Below are positions 11,019-23,585 of a stretch of 64,000 bases of DNA, one piece after another. Origin of the DNA: Pseudevernia furfuracea (taxonomy: Eukaryota > Ascomycota > Lecanoromycetes > Lecanorales > Parmeliaceae); NCBI GenBank assembly GCA_022315425.1, contig JAIUPT010000033.1, forward strand, positions 2,071,607-2,135,606, given 5' to 3'. A program made the translations under genes and the position numbers. Numbering within the stretch: position 1 is the stretch's first letter; the number at the start of each line of letters is the position of its first letter. Below the pieces are notes generated by a model. That model made no database searches and was not told the DNA's origin. It saw only the letters and a program-made list of their open reading frames with translations.

Positions 11019-14000
11019 ATGGACTTCCCTGATGACATAACGACCAATGTCTTCAAGGTTGTGAGTGGCTCATGATTCCCTGACCATGCCCTCATTTCCT
11101 AATCCTTATCTAGGGGGACATTAAAGAGATACATTGGGCTTTTTACATCAGAAGGCCCAAGGAAGAGTCGGCGTTGCAACATCTTCCATCGAGCGAGGAA
11201 GAAGAACATTTAGCATACCTACAATTAGCGGAAAATATACTCCGCGACGATCGACGCCATGTTCTTCTCGACAAGGACAAAGCTGGCGTGTGGGTCTTCA
11301 GCCTATCCCAAGCTTTAGACCAAGGCATTGCTCAGGATCTGGATCTAGATGGCCTCGAAAGTGAGCATCCTTGTCTCTTTACTAGACATGTGCGCTGACT
11401 GAGTTGAGAAGGCACATCTGTCGGATCCGTGCTGTCAGAAGACTTGGTTGCTGCTATAAGCTCCAACGCGTCAGCGTCATCTACAATCAAAACAGCCCGC
11501 TCCACCCAGTCAACCGCTGCAGCAATTAGAGAGCTGAACACACAAGCCTATGGCTCGAACATGAACTCGAACACACAACCGTCGAACAATGAGCCGGATT
11601 ACAAGAGAAGGGAAGCATGGCGTGCTGGCCAGGATCCTTCTGTCTCTGAGGTCTACTCGAATTTCATCTCTGCGGTATCATGTTCTCTGTCGCATTCCTT
11701 GAGTAAAGAACAAAGATGGATACAGATCGGGCCCTACGCATGTATAGATGCGCGGACCCTAGGAGACGATCTCTTCGAAAATGCAGAGCTACATTCACGG
11801 GTCGCCACAACAACTAAATTATCCTTCAACATCAAGTGGCTTCCATCCGGAATTTTGTTGACCTCATTTTCCCAGATTCGGTTGCCAAGACATAGAAGGT
11901 TGTCTACAATAATTTCAAAGAACGGAAATTGCACACAATTGGCTGTCGGATCGCCTTTAATACTCTCGCCCTCTGGTATCAGGTGTCGGTATCTTGGAAC
12001 GGAAGATGTCCCGAAAAGCGACGTCCAGCGCAAGTCTACTTTGCAGGTAAAGGCTTCAATATTATCGCGTTCAGCCCATCGAGGCGTCAGCAATGTGCAA
12101 GACGTAACGTGGATCCAGGTGCAGATAAATCGTGAATCGAATGTCTCCGTCAGCCCGTCAATGTCACTGTGGCCAGCCGATCTTTGCTTCTGTGAGGATG
12201 GGATGACTCCAGTCAGCGGTGAATATGGCGAATCATTCAACAGGTCTATCGTGGATGGCTCAGTTGACGCTTTGCAGGAAGCTGAGTCATGGTTTCTAGG
12301 AAAAGCTGCCCGCATGGACGCATCACAAGCCAGGATGCGGGAAGAGAAACAAGAAGCTCAGGTAATGAAGGATGTCGAAGACACGGACGACGAAGAGGTT
12401 TTGTCTCCTTTCGAAATCACCATGGATCAAGGCATCACTCCCCAAGATGTGAGCGGAATTTATCCCACGCCGCCGGATGGACTACCCCCAGCACTTCTAG
12501 GGTCATCGAACCCCAACAATCTACAACCCGGTGACTACGACGATGAAGAGAAGGAATTACAGCCAGGCGACGAGGCGCGTGGAGACTATGACGGACAGGA
12601 AAACGACGACCTCTTCGAGGATATGGATATCGATATGTTCGCATCTAATGGTCTTACGGAAGCAGACTTCAGTTTCTTTGATGAGCCGAGTATGATTGAC
12701 GAGGATTTGCGAGAGACAGGTCAGGCAATGGCCCTAGACGATACAAACGAGACGACAGACCACCCCGGGACATTCGATGAGCAGGGGATGACAACGATGC
12801 CGCACGAAAGAAATGACAGCGGGCCAGATCGAAGTGTTCCCGAGGATCAAGAAGACGCAATCGGCCAACGAGGTATGACACCCTTGTACCAGACTGCCTG
12901 TTCTTCCAGCGCTTATATGGATATTCAGGGCTTGGCTCACCCTTGACAGAAAGCGATCAAGTTTTACCAACGACCAACACTAGTCTGCCTGACAAAGACT
13001 ATGACAAGGCTCCAGACTCTACCGTCAAAATCGAAGACGTCGATTACGGAGCACTTGAGCAACTGAACCTTAATCGTGGAACGACTCTCCAAAACGCCAA
13101 TGGAGGCCACAGAGGTTCTTTTGAACATGTGCCGTTCCAAGGATCTACTTTCAATTTTGATGACAAGTACAATATGCAAGGCCGATTCGCCTTTGACGTG
13201 GATGAGCTGCCAATACACTCCAAGTATGGAGATCGCCCTTCGCACCGTGAAAATCAACTTTCGAAAACCAGCTTCTGTCCGGGGAAGTCCCCAATGGAAG
13301 ACAGTGTAACTACAGGTTAGTATCTTCTCTCTAGTCCGTGGTACTGAGCTGTTGCTAACTATACCGAAGCAGATGACGAAGAGGAAGACAATCCTGCTCC
13401 AGAAGACTTTGATACTCATAACGCAATGGATACTTCCCTGGATGTGCAATCAGAACCGTCACGAAAAAGGAAGCGAGAGCTGCTCGATGAAACTGACCAT
13501 CCTGTGACACCGTCGTCTTCAAACCCTCTAGCAGAGAGCATGGCAGGCTCACCTCCGAACGAATTGGACGAGCATGTATCAGGTTCATCGAAGCCAAACA
13601 CCCTTGAACGGACGAGAGAAGTGGTAGATCTTGAATCTCGACTTTATAGACGTTCATACCCATCTTTCACTGGCCGAGGACAGGCATTCATTAAGGTCGC
13701 TTCGCTGATCGCGGACCAAGCGGTATCTGGAGTCCTTCAATCACAACCCGAAATATTCGAAGAAAAAACCGTGAGAGAAAGTATATCGGACCGATCGCTC
13801 GAGAAAACGATTACACAATTGTTATTAACCTTCTTCACAACCAGCAAGCGTTGCAGCCTCAAGGAGTATGTCAGTCTTGGCGAGAAGGATCCAGCTAATG
13901 TGTTGAGAGAGCAAGCAACGTTGAATCAAAGGAACCTTAAGCCTACCCACATTGCCGGAGGATTCACCGGCACGGGACATTCTATCTTCAAGCTCGACAG

Positions 14001-15672
14001 TCCTTACACCCGCGTTCGACGTAACGGCGTATCAACCGATTTATCGGCTTCCGCATTGTCCTTTTGGGAGGAACTTAGCCTAGGACCGTCTTACGAGACC
14101 AAAGACATCGATGTCTTTTGCGTGTGTCCAAAGAACAAGTACATAGAAGAAGGGGTCATGGCTTTCCTCAACATGATCAAAGGCACCTATCAGAGCTGTA
14201 ATTTGGGCTTACACGACCTTGGCGCCTCTCCTGCTGATTCTAGCAAGCGTATCTTTACCGCACCCATGGACACGAGTAAACCGGACGATTTTCTTCAAAA
14301 CATCGCTGCCACGTGCGAGGGGCTTGGTACCAGGCTCGCAGAGCTCCGGCTACAAAGCGGCACAACTGTCATTTACATCATCGACCCTTTCAAAGACCAG
14401 CAATACCTCCCTGGGCTTTGTGACGCTTTGTTGACACTTTACAATTCTTACGGTGCGGCGCTAGAGAAACGACGGCTCGAAAGGCGAAATGAATTTGTAA
14501 TGCAACTCGTTCCTCTTGACCTAGTATGGAGCCCGGAACGTATAGTCGTGCCGTCTCCTGCAGAGTACAGAAGGCTTGCCTTTGAGGTTTACAACAAAAG
14601 TGGGTTTTCTGAGAGAGGCCACAATCGAGAATCGTACTTCATGAGTGCACCAGCGATTCATCTAGCAAAACTTGTTCCTAAAACGATCGACTTCAAGCTA
14701 ATTTCGGAAAACTCGGCTCCATTCATGCAATCAGATAATTGTGTGCACGTTTCTTATACTTGGGACCCCACCAACGAGTGGCTCGCAGCATCGTGGACAG
14801 ACAATTTCGGGGTCCTCTCATGGGGTGCGTGTTACTGTCTGGGGAAGAATGAAGGGACACCGTGGAAGCCTCTCTATGAGTCTATTAAAGAGATATTGGA
14901 GACTTCTTTTGCGATGCTACATCCAGTGAATGCGCCTTGGCGACTCTTCATATGCAAAGATAGTCCCTTACCCAAAATGGAGAATGATGGCAAGTACTCA
15001 AGCCTTCTTTTCCACCTTTAGTTTGGAAAACTAACGTAACACCTAGTCTGGATAAGGGCACTGGCTGATTCTAGCAGGCCATTGACCTCCTGCACAATCC
15101 TCACTATCGAAACTAAATCCCTCCTATCTTTCCTCCCTTCAGACCTCCAGAGAAGCTCTTCCGATTTGGCTCCTGGCCTCTTAGCGACACCTGGGGCTAC
15201 CCCTCAAACAAATGCACCTTCGCCGGACATCTCAGGTCTTGGCTCGACGCCAGCAGGGAATGCTGCGCCAGTCGGAACGCCTCCAGCTAACGCCGCTTTT
15301 GGTGATCACGACTCGGAAGCCAGACTCGTTGACATCACCGACCAGACATGGGGCGTTGTAATGGAGGGCACACTCGATGACATCAATGATCTATCTGACA
15401 AATCTGCATCTATAGCCAGCGGTTATCTGGTCAAAAGAGCGGGACCGAGGGATGAGGATGGGCTGATACCGCTGGGCGTGAATGTTGTTCATGGGCAGAA
15501 ACCGTACAAGGCGGTGCTGAAGGAGGTATTGGGAATGTACAGGAATCTGGGTACTCTGGCGAGGGTGAGAGGCGTTGTGGATCCGGTGAAGAGTGTACTG
15601 CCGTTGCATGTTGCTGCTACGAGGAAGGCATGGAAGGCGCTTAGTGAAACGATGCGGTATGAGCCTGAGTGA
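11019..15672 (+). CDS. MED13: Mediator complex subunit 13
   Basis: MED13 (yeast Ssn2/Srb9) is the large linker subunit of the Mediator CDK8 kinase module and acts in the nucleus. Six exons, 11019-11060, 11114-11360, 11412-12872, 12950-13315, 13373-14989 and 15047-15672, join in frame to 1452 residues, typical for ascomycetes. The N-terminus starts MDFPDDITTNVFKV and continues into GDIKEIHWAFYIRR, with GVWVFSLSQ about 70 residues on, matching Med13_N. The middle is acidic and disordered (long Asp/Glu runs). The C-terminal 600 residues hold the MID/PIWI-like Med13_C fold, including DIDVFCVCP and, near the end, PLHVAATRKAW. The fifth intron uses a GC donor. The family is recognised; exon joints are seen and frame-checked. 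Confidence 0.93.
14990..15046 (+). other. GC-AG intron in MED13
   Basis: The 57-bp intron begins GCAAGT and ends CCTAG. Splicing at this GC donor restores the frame into ...VWIRALADSS. The only nearby GT alternative, four bases later, would run into a TGA after a few codons. Confidence 0.8.
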
Positions 15673-16376
15673 GCAATAATGACTGGAGCACTCGGTCAAT
15701 TGGATACTATGAAACGAACCTCGCCCTTTGCCCTGCGTCTTTTCTGTGAAGATAGGTTGCCATGGGTCTCTAGAACCTTCCTCCATCCACCAGGCTGGGT
15801 TTAGAGCCTCCTCACAGGCTGTGTTCTATGGATCGGCAGAGCGTAAAAATCACGGGTGCTTCCCAAAGCGACCAAACATCATGAAAACCCTTCGTACAAT
15901 CGCTCCCAATTCTTTAACGAGTCGACCTAAGAGGGAAAGCTTCAGTCTCGCCCCAGATTTCATAGAGCAGATCCAGAGATTCACAACAGAACTTTCCTTT
16001 GTTGAACTTCTCGTTCGGAAGTTGTTGCGTTGCAAAGATGAACGATTCCCTGAAGTTCTGCGAAGACATACACGGCAGACGCCAATCCATGGGATAGTCT
16101 GATCGATGGCGAAGGTCCCTCGAATGTCAGGCGGGAGTCGATAAGTAAGCAGCATAGGCGCCATGCATTAGGATTGGCCCCACCCTGCTATGAAAGAAAG
16201 ACTCACAGCGGAAAGGCCCAATGCTCACCACAATCATCACTTTCACCAAATATCTATTCGCGCCAAAAAAAGGCGCTAAATCATCCGCGCAATTGGCCGT
16301 GATCTTCGCTTCTTCCTCTGACCTTTCTTCCCAGCATTGCCATCCCACCACCATCATCATTCCATCTTCCTCCGCC
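15673..16376. other. Intergenic, CCCH gene promoter
   Basis: About 700 bp lie between the MED13 stop and the next start. Short open stretches on both strands show no family features. The last 150 bp upstream of 16377 are C/T-rich, as is common in fungal 5' leaders. Confidence 0.5.
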
Positions 16377-18548
16377 ATGGAAGACTTGTTGAGTAGTTTC
16401 GCAGACCAGAGCATGGAGTCACCGTCTGAGGAGGGCTACAAGTACCACTTCATCGATGGCAGCCCTGCGGGCTCTGAACACGCGATGCCCGTTAACCCTG
16501 CGGCCACTGTTCCAGCTGGGTCGAGTCACGATGATCTATTTCCTGCTAACGAAACTTCTAGCAATCAGAAAGGGATTAGCTCCGGTGTTGAGGACGAAGC
16601 AATTTACAATGCTGATATCGATGATGATGATGATGATGATGATGATGCTGGCGTGTATGGACATGAGGAAGCAACCCAAGAAGTGAGATACGTCCATCAC
16701 AACGAGGATCCGATCAATGGGGCAAGCCACAACGAAAACTCCGTATCTGAGTACAACACAGACGCTCGTGATCGCTCCTTTCACAGCAAAGTCTACAATG
16801 CATTTGAGACTTACGGCGTCAAAAGCGGAGCGACGAATCGGAACGTCGAACAACCTTCAGCTTCTAGCGGTGGTGGACAGGATGATCTAAATGGCTTTGC
16901 TCAACACCTACGCCGACTTCAACGCCACGATGTCGAGAGAGATGAGTTTCTCTCTGTACGCGTTCTCCCATCAGCAAGCATGTTTGCTCCTCGGCCTTGC
17001 AACCTACTAACCCTGCTCTACAGCAACTTTATCAGGAAAATCTCGACTTGAAGAGAGTATTGAAAGAGAGTGTTCCGGGCGGTAACCCGAGGGCGGAAGC
17101 TGCGGAACGGAGCTTGTTTGAGATCCGCAAGGCATTAGTAAGTCTCGCTATCAAAGCAGTAAACGTCAAATTTTCTAATGTATCTCTTGTTAGGATGAAA
17201 GTCCCTACGTCTGCATTCTCATTGACGGAAAGGATTACAAGGTCCGTATATCCACTACCAGTCACGGTTGAAATACAATTGTTTACTGTGATTACTACAG
17301 ATTCATGAGGACTTGCTCCAATCCGGGAAGAGGGGAGGGGTCGAGGCTGCAGATCGATTGTCGACTGAAGTATCGAACTACCTTCAGCAGCCTGGCGACG
17401 CCAAGTATTGGGAGATTATGGTACATCTTTACATCGACATTGGACGCTTGTTAGCTCGCTGCGTCAGTTCCGATATCCCTCTGAGCGATGACAACGTACG
17501 GGACTTCATGATTGGATTTACCCAAGCTAAGCCACTTTTCACCATTGTGGACGTGGGCCATGATCCAGGAGACTTGTTGTCACGGAAAGTGGAAGGTACG
17601 TCTGATTCTCCAGTCTGCTCGATAGCAAATACTTACCTTGGGGCAGGAATGTTCCATCTGTTCGCCAACAACGTTCAATGCAAACACCTGATCTTTGGAT
17701 GCTGTAACAACAGTGCCTACGCAGTTGCACTGGAGCCTTATGCCTCCGACCCTATCACAGCCTCCAGCATCACTCTACTCAAGTCGTACGAAAGTAATAC
17801 ATACTTCGAGGGTCTACCCTTTGACTTAGTGGAGTTTCCACACGTCTTCCGGTCCACACCCTTCAAAGTAACCGATAGGTTGGCCGAGGAGGTCGATTAC
17901 ATGCAGGATTTGCCACAACAGCCTGGCTCCGGAAATATCACGAGTGAGGCCAAGAAATCTAGTGCGGATGAAGTCGCAGGGGTAAATGAAGCCCTCGCAA
18001 AATGGCAAGCTGCTGCTAACGCCTCCATTCCACTCCGAGCTCGTGTTTATCCTCAAGTGAAAGTGCATTCGGGTTCGGCGATCGAGAGGAACATACTGCT
18101 AAACATCAAGGACGAGCGCGTTGATCCTGAGCTAGGAGAAGTGGACTACGACACATCCGAGAGTATGCTGGATCGTATGGAAGAACTTCGATTCTGTGCC
18201 TTCTACCATCTGCAAGACTGTTGCGTCGCAAAGTCACTGGGGCAACACTGCAAATTTAGGCACGGGCCGAGACTCAACAACGATGAGCTTCGTTTTTTGA
18301 AGCAAAACTACAGAAGAATGCCCTGTAATTTTGGCTCCAGATGTCGCAAGCCCGACTGCCTCTACGGACATGTGTGCGCAGATCAGCCAGGCTGCGAGAA
18401 GGGCCAAAAATGCCGTCTCTACCGATTCCATGATGTAGACAAGACAGCGGTCAGGGTTTGGTCGACCGAGAGGATTGTGAGTCCACAAAAGAAGGGATGG
18501 AGAGGCATGATGAACACCGGATCAACACAATCAGCAACCACAGATTGA
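16377..18548 (+). CDS. CCCH zinc-finger protein
   Basis: Four exons, 16377-16955, 17024-17137, 17194-17241 (48 bp) and 17301-18548, encode 662 residues. The first 190 residues are acidic and disordered with a nine-Asp run. A short coiled segment (YQENLDLKRVLKE) follows. Then comes a central alpha/beta domain beginning YVCILIDGKDY and reaching HLFANNVQCKHLIFGCCNNSAY; similar domains occur in fungal CCCH proteins annotated as RNA- or DNA-binding. The C-terminus has clustered Cys/His: the second finger reads C-x5-C-x4-C-x3-H (CNFGSRCRKPDCLYGH), flanked by two more Cys-rich fingers ending in FRH and FHD. Nucleic-acid binding, probably RNA, is inferred. The start at 16377 was preferred over an in-frame ATG at 16221 because the added residues look non-conserved. 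Confidence 0.82.
16620..16646 (+). repeat. (GAT)9 microsatellite, poly-Asp
   Basis: Nine GAT codons in a row encode a poly-aspartate tract in the acidic N-terminal region of the CCCH protein. Pure codon repeats of this kind are prone to length change. Confidence 0.95.
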
Positions 18549-21383
18549 TGAGATATGACAGCACTGCATTGATACTTGAGCGTTACATTTGCCAAGAGCA
18601 GTGCACTTTGAGCGAGATAAGGTGACCGAATAGTGGTTTTAGTGGTTTTGGTGCTTGATAGAACGATTCGATGATTCCACTTCCGTGGGGCGGAGAACTT
18701 CTCGCTGCAAGTCGTGCACGGCATAGTCAACACCCCATGAGCGAAGTCATATTAGAAGTTGAATCCCTGATTCTCCATTGTTGCATGCTCGTAATGATGT
18801 TTACTAAATCTCTTTGTTTTAGCCCTGTCCGCCAGTCCATCAGCGATATCCACAACAAATGCCTCGGCGCTGAATATGCCGCGATTTGTGATACTGGATT
18901 TTGCTGTACGCCGAAATGTACTCAGACCGCCACTCACTTGGTGGCTCCCGGTGTCTCTCCCATATCGCTGCTTCACCACTATCCCATGGGTTGAAACTGT
19001 CTGATCTACGGCCGGTGAGAGCTACTCTACATTGCTTTAGATATGCATGTTCAATGGCAAATTCTTTGATTGTCTTTATACTTGCTACGACTCTGTAGAC
19101 TGATCGCTTGTTATAAGCTGTCTTCCCTGCGATTTCGTTCTATTTTTTGGGGTATGGGGACCGCATTGACCCAAATAGCCGGGCTGTGGGCTCCGCCACG
19201 CCCTCGAGATTGTGGCAAGAATGTTTTAAAAGGAGCTGCACCCTGCTTTGAAGCGCGCTGCAGGGTGGCACAGCTTGGGTAATCGACTTCAAACAACTGA
19301 TTGGTAGCATTTGCCGCTTCCGATGCGAGAAACACATTGACTCATGCACAACCGCTTGCTTTGCTGCCAGCCATAATAGGGGTGCAGTCAAAAAAAACCC
19401 TTGCGGCGTTCAGCGGTGAGACGGGTGATAAGGAAACGGTCATCACCATGACGGTTGATGAAAAATTGTTCCACTTGTGGAAAATGGAGGGACCCTAAAT
19501 TACTTACGTATGCTGCCGTCTATATGGATTTCGATGGACCTGCATCTGCAGACCCTTTCAGAATCTCGCCGATAGTGTTTTAAATCCGCACCGGACTATG
19601 GCATGGTGGGTACCTTATGCAGGTCTGTCATCTAGATGGCGTCTCACGGGGCAATACGAGGGTCTACTTCCAATGCGACTCCAATGCCACATTCCGTATT
19701 AGCCTTGGACTCTGAGAACTTTGAGGGGCTGGGATGGAGACTGGAGCTTTCATCTCCACTGTTTAAATGGCGCACAAGTATCTTGTCTCGTGAACGTGCT
19801 AATTCTAGTCTGAATTCATGCTATTTCCCTCAGCCCTCGCTGTTTCCTTTGGGTCTTTGGCCCTCCCTTTCGGGACTCTATTAAGTTGCGGTCTGTGCAC
19901 CAACGAATAGCGGTGCTTTGAGCCCGACTGGGGCAACGACCCTCGTGACGACGAATGGATGGACTGGCCGTGTTCCCGAATATCTTCCCAACAGCGTTGA
20001 AGCGGACGATTGCTGGCGCCTGGACTGTAACCTTGGTAATGGTGGAAACCAACTTGATTCCATACTATGTACCGATACCCTAGCGGTCACTGGTTGATGG
20101 ATCTCTCTACTTAGGATTGACGATGTATACGAGAAGGGGGGGGGGGAAGAACAGATTGGAGCGGGGAAAAGTGGGGGCACATCACGGATCGGGGGTTGAG
20201 TGCCGACGGCAAGGTACCTTAGGGTCTCGCCAATGCACTCAAATCTGCAGCTTACTTGCAGCTCATAGAGGCAGTAAGCGTCCATTTGCAATTCGTCCGT
20301 CGGCGCATATTTAGCGACTCGACTCATGCGTGCACGCTCTTGGGGATTGTATTCAATTTATCAACTACCTACATAGTAGAGAGAGCATCTGGTACTTGCT
20401 CATGTTCTGACCTCTTCCTCCATCTGACTCCTCCTCATTTCTCCTTTCCTCAAGAAGCTATGCGTGCGGCCGAGAAGTCTATCCTCTTGACAGTCCTGCG
20501 CGGTTATTCCCATTAGTTGAATTGTCTACTGAGAGTGAAGTATACATAGGGAGAAGCCCAAGACGCTACGTCCGCACAGGTAAGTTGTCAGAGAAAGTAG
20601 CAATCCTGAGTTGTCATCTTTTCATTGTCGCATACTTTTAGGGGTGCCAACTCAAATGATCTCGTGTTCGCCGGGGTAAATCACCACTCTATGCATGACT
20701 TTCGCTCGACCCTTTCACCATATTTGGTAATGATTGATGGGTATGGTGTACTTCCGTGCCGAGAAGATGCACCTTTCGGCCGCACGAGTGGTCGCAAAGG
20801 AAGACAATGTAGCCTGGACGCTGCTTCAGCCTTCGAGTGTCGTTCCATGACCAAAACTCAAGACTCAACTTCTCCGACAAATCAATACGAGTGGCTTAGC
20901 ACTTTCTCGGAAGACACTAGGAACGTTGACAGAAGGGTCTCCCGTGACAGCACGGACTCTCATGCCGACGATCACTGCAGAACCCCCCAAGTCTACGGTC
21001 GGCGGCCGTCTTGGATGGAAATAAGGAAATAAACCCCCGTTCCATCACTAGCTTTGCATCTGCGAATTATCCTTTTCGCATTTCACACTTGCCTATTTAG
21101 CTATAATGGGAGAAACACGTAACGGCCGTCCTTCAGCTCCGTGGCTCTCCACTGCACGGGTTAGGTGCGGAAAGGATAGCGCCATTGTCCGCAAATGCCC
21201 GTCAATATTCAACGCCAAGCCTCGCTTCTTTCGTCTGAGTCCCACTCAATCTTCACCGTCTCTCGTGTCCCTTGGGCTCCAATATGACCCAGCTTCGCTC
21301 CGTCTTCGGTCTCTCTCTCGAAATGTTTCTGCAAGAAGTGGATCAATGTTTACAGAAGAGACGAATTGATCGTACCCAAGAAC
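18549..21383. other. Gene-poor 2.8-kb stretch
   Basis: I cannot support a gene here. Open stretches at 19881-20327 (minus, 148 codons) and 20625-21032 (plus, 135 codons) have no recognisable motif, and neighbouring frames are equally open. An 11-12 G run lies near 20137. A small imperfect inverted repeat (GCTGCACCCTGC / GCAGGGTGGCACAGC) lies at about 19233-19276. Confidence 0.45.
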
Positions 21384-22722
21384 ATGGAGACCGTCAACCC
21401 AGGACGTGACCAGGTCATCCGCGTAACCGTGGCTTGTGGTATTCTTGCGACTGTGGCGGTCTTGCTCCGCTTTGTAGCACGATGGAGGAGCAAAGCTTCA
21501 CTCGCCGCAGACGACTGGTGGATGGCCGCAAGTTTGATACCGTCGTACAGCATGCTAGCAGTGGGCTCGATCAGTTCGTTCGTCGATCCAGCCGTTCCCT
21601 CTCTTGCTGATGAATCTAGTGATCACGAGCGGAAGAGGTGGCCAGCATGCTGACACGTTGACCGATAGCCAAATGGCAACGTTTTTGATGGTAGGCTGAG
21701 TCTCGACACCTTTCCTTGCATAGATTGCTGACTCAGTCGTACTCTATAGACACTCGATGCCGCTATGATAACTTATAGCCTTACCATTGCCATGGTCAAG
21801 ATCTCAGTCTTACTCCTTTACCGCCGCGTCTTCGATACCCTCAAATTTAGAAGAGCGACCGTGATAATCGGCATCGCATGCACTTCTTGGCTCATTGCCA
21901 CGCTTCTATGTCTCGCTTTTCAATGTCACACTAACGCTGAGAGGTACGATGCGGATAGTCTATTCTCGGATCAATGTATCGATATGAAGGCTTACTGGGC
22001 TGCTGTCACGGGCTCGAACATGGCTCTCGATCTTATCATTTTGTGCATGCCGCTTTACATGGTGTGGAATCTCCGACTTTCGACTCGGCAGAAAGTGGCG
22101 CTTTCTGGGATCTTCGCGTTAGGTGCACTGTGGGGCTCTACTCCTTTGAGTGTTCCGCAGAACCGCTATAGCTGACAAAGCACGGTAGAGTTTGTGTCGC
22201 CAGCTTGATGCGCATCATTACGGTAGACTTGGTTAAAGGAGGTGATTTAACCTGTAAGTCGGAAGTCACTTACTCAGTCTTTATCACTCTAACATCTGTA
22301 CAGACACTATAATCACATGTTACATGTGGTCTCAAGTTGAACCTACCATGGCCATCGTCTGTGCCTGCCTTACCACTATGCGCCCACTCTTCACCGGCAT
22401 TGACTTTAACTTCCTGTCTTCTCTCAGCTGGACTACTAGACTTACTGCCTCATCTTCTTCCGCGAAGAGCAAGGGGCGAGGATCGGATCTGATAAACGAC
22501 CCTGAAAGTGGCCTGGGAGAGGAAGGAAAGCGGATGAGATGGCCGTCGGAGCGTTGCAAGAGGGACATAGAATTGTCGGGGTTTGAGCAGGTGGTCAATG
22601 CCGGGACGCCGGGGGACATGACATCTGTGGAGAGGGCGGCGAGCTTAAAAACCGAAGACAGTTGGCTGGAGAACAGCTCATCTGGGACTGTCAGGATCAG
22701 GATCGAGAGTTCTTTTGTTTGA
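21384..22722 (+). CDS. Fungal rhodopsin-domain (SAT4/PTH11-like) membrane protein
   Basis: Five exons, 21384-21573, 21620-21690, 21750-22122, 22191-22253 and 22304-22722, give 371 residues with about seven transmembrane segments. Family marks are RVTVACGILATVAVLLRFVAR in TM1, the ADDWWM loop, GGQHADTLT, the TM3 stretch SLTIAMVKISVLLLYRR, the Trp/Cys-rich region before DQCIDMKAYW, and DLIILCMPLYMVWNL. The C-terminal cytoplasmic tail is Ser-rich and charged. Members are plasma-membrane proteins, some acting as receptors in pathogenesis; the ligand cannot be inferred. The first intron (GTTCGT donor, 46 bp) and the third (acceptor GTAGAG) are the least certain but are needed to keep the conserved frame. 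Confidence 0.85.
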
Positions 22723-23585
22723 TCCAGGGCTGTTGCCTCAGCTGGGGGCCGAAAAAGGTTGTGGCCAGAATAAGGTTCCGCATATTGCTAAACGCAAGCG
22801 ACCTTTGATGCCAGGATCGAAGTTGAGGCATATATTGAAGCATATATACTGAATTCACATCCAACATCCTATTATTCCAAGACTCGAGGAACGTTCTCAC
22901 ATCTCTCTTCTTGAGCCTTATCACCCCTAATCCTAACCCGCTAACTCTTAGTACACGCAGAGACCTACCCCGCACGAGGCTTACCGAGACTGTTTTCGCC
23001 CCCAGACGCGCTGAAGAACCGTTTTGAGGTTGTAACAAGGACACTTTGACCCCCTTCGTGTGTTCGGTACGGGCACGCCAGTGGGGGGGCCAAATGTCAG
23101 TATGTTGTTGATTGGTCGGTTTTGGGGCTCACCACGCGCTCATGGGTAAAGCAAAATCCGAAGACGTAGTGAGCCGCAGTGGATAAGACGAATGATAGTC
23201 TCTCTTGATCTGCGCCCTGTTAAAGGAATATAAGGAATGTGGAGGCTTTACGTGTGATGATGTTGCTGGTTGGAACGGTTTAAAAAAGCGATGGCTTCAC
23301 TGCACCCATGGGCCTTTTTGTGTTCGTCTACTAGGGCACATTTTTAGAGGTTTTCGGCGAGGGAAGTATGCACGATGTTGGCGACATCATTATAGGGAAT
23401 TTTTTCGAACATTGGTACGACTTGATTGCCAACCGTGGAGGGGAATGGTTGGTCTACTGATCAGAGAGCAATCTCGGCTTCACGCAGTCAAGGTCGCTCC
23501 CCCTTCTCAAGGCCGGATCATCCTGTGGACCAGCGAGGCACGGAAGAACCAGAAAGATTCCCCACTCCCTCCAACGAACTCCTGG
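22723..23585. other. Intergenic
   Basis: About 860 bp contain no supported gene. A plus-strand open stretch from 23205 runs without a stop into the Zn2Cys6 locus, but its first 125 codons look non-coding. Confidence 0.45.

Noticed and set aside
11734..12315. Minus-strand frame of 193 codons
   Set aside because: Shadow of the MED13 exon 3 coding frame; no start context or family features.
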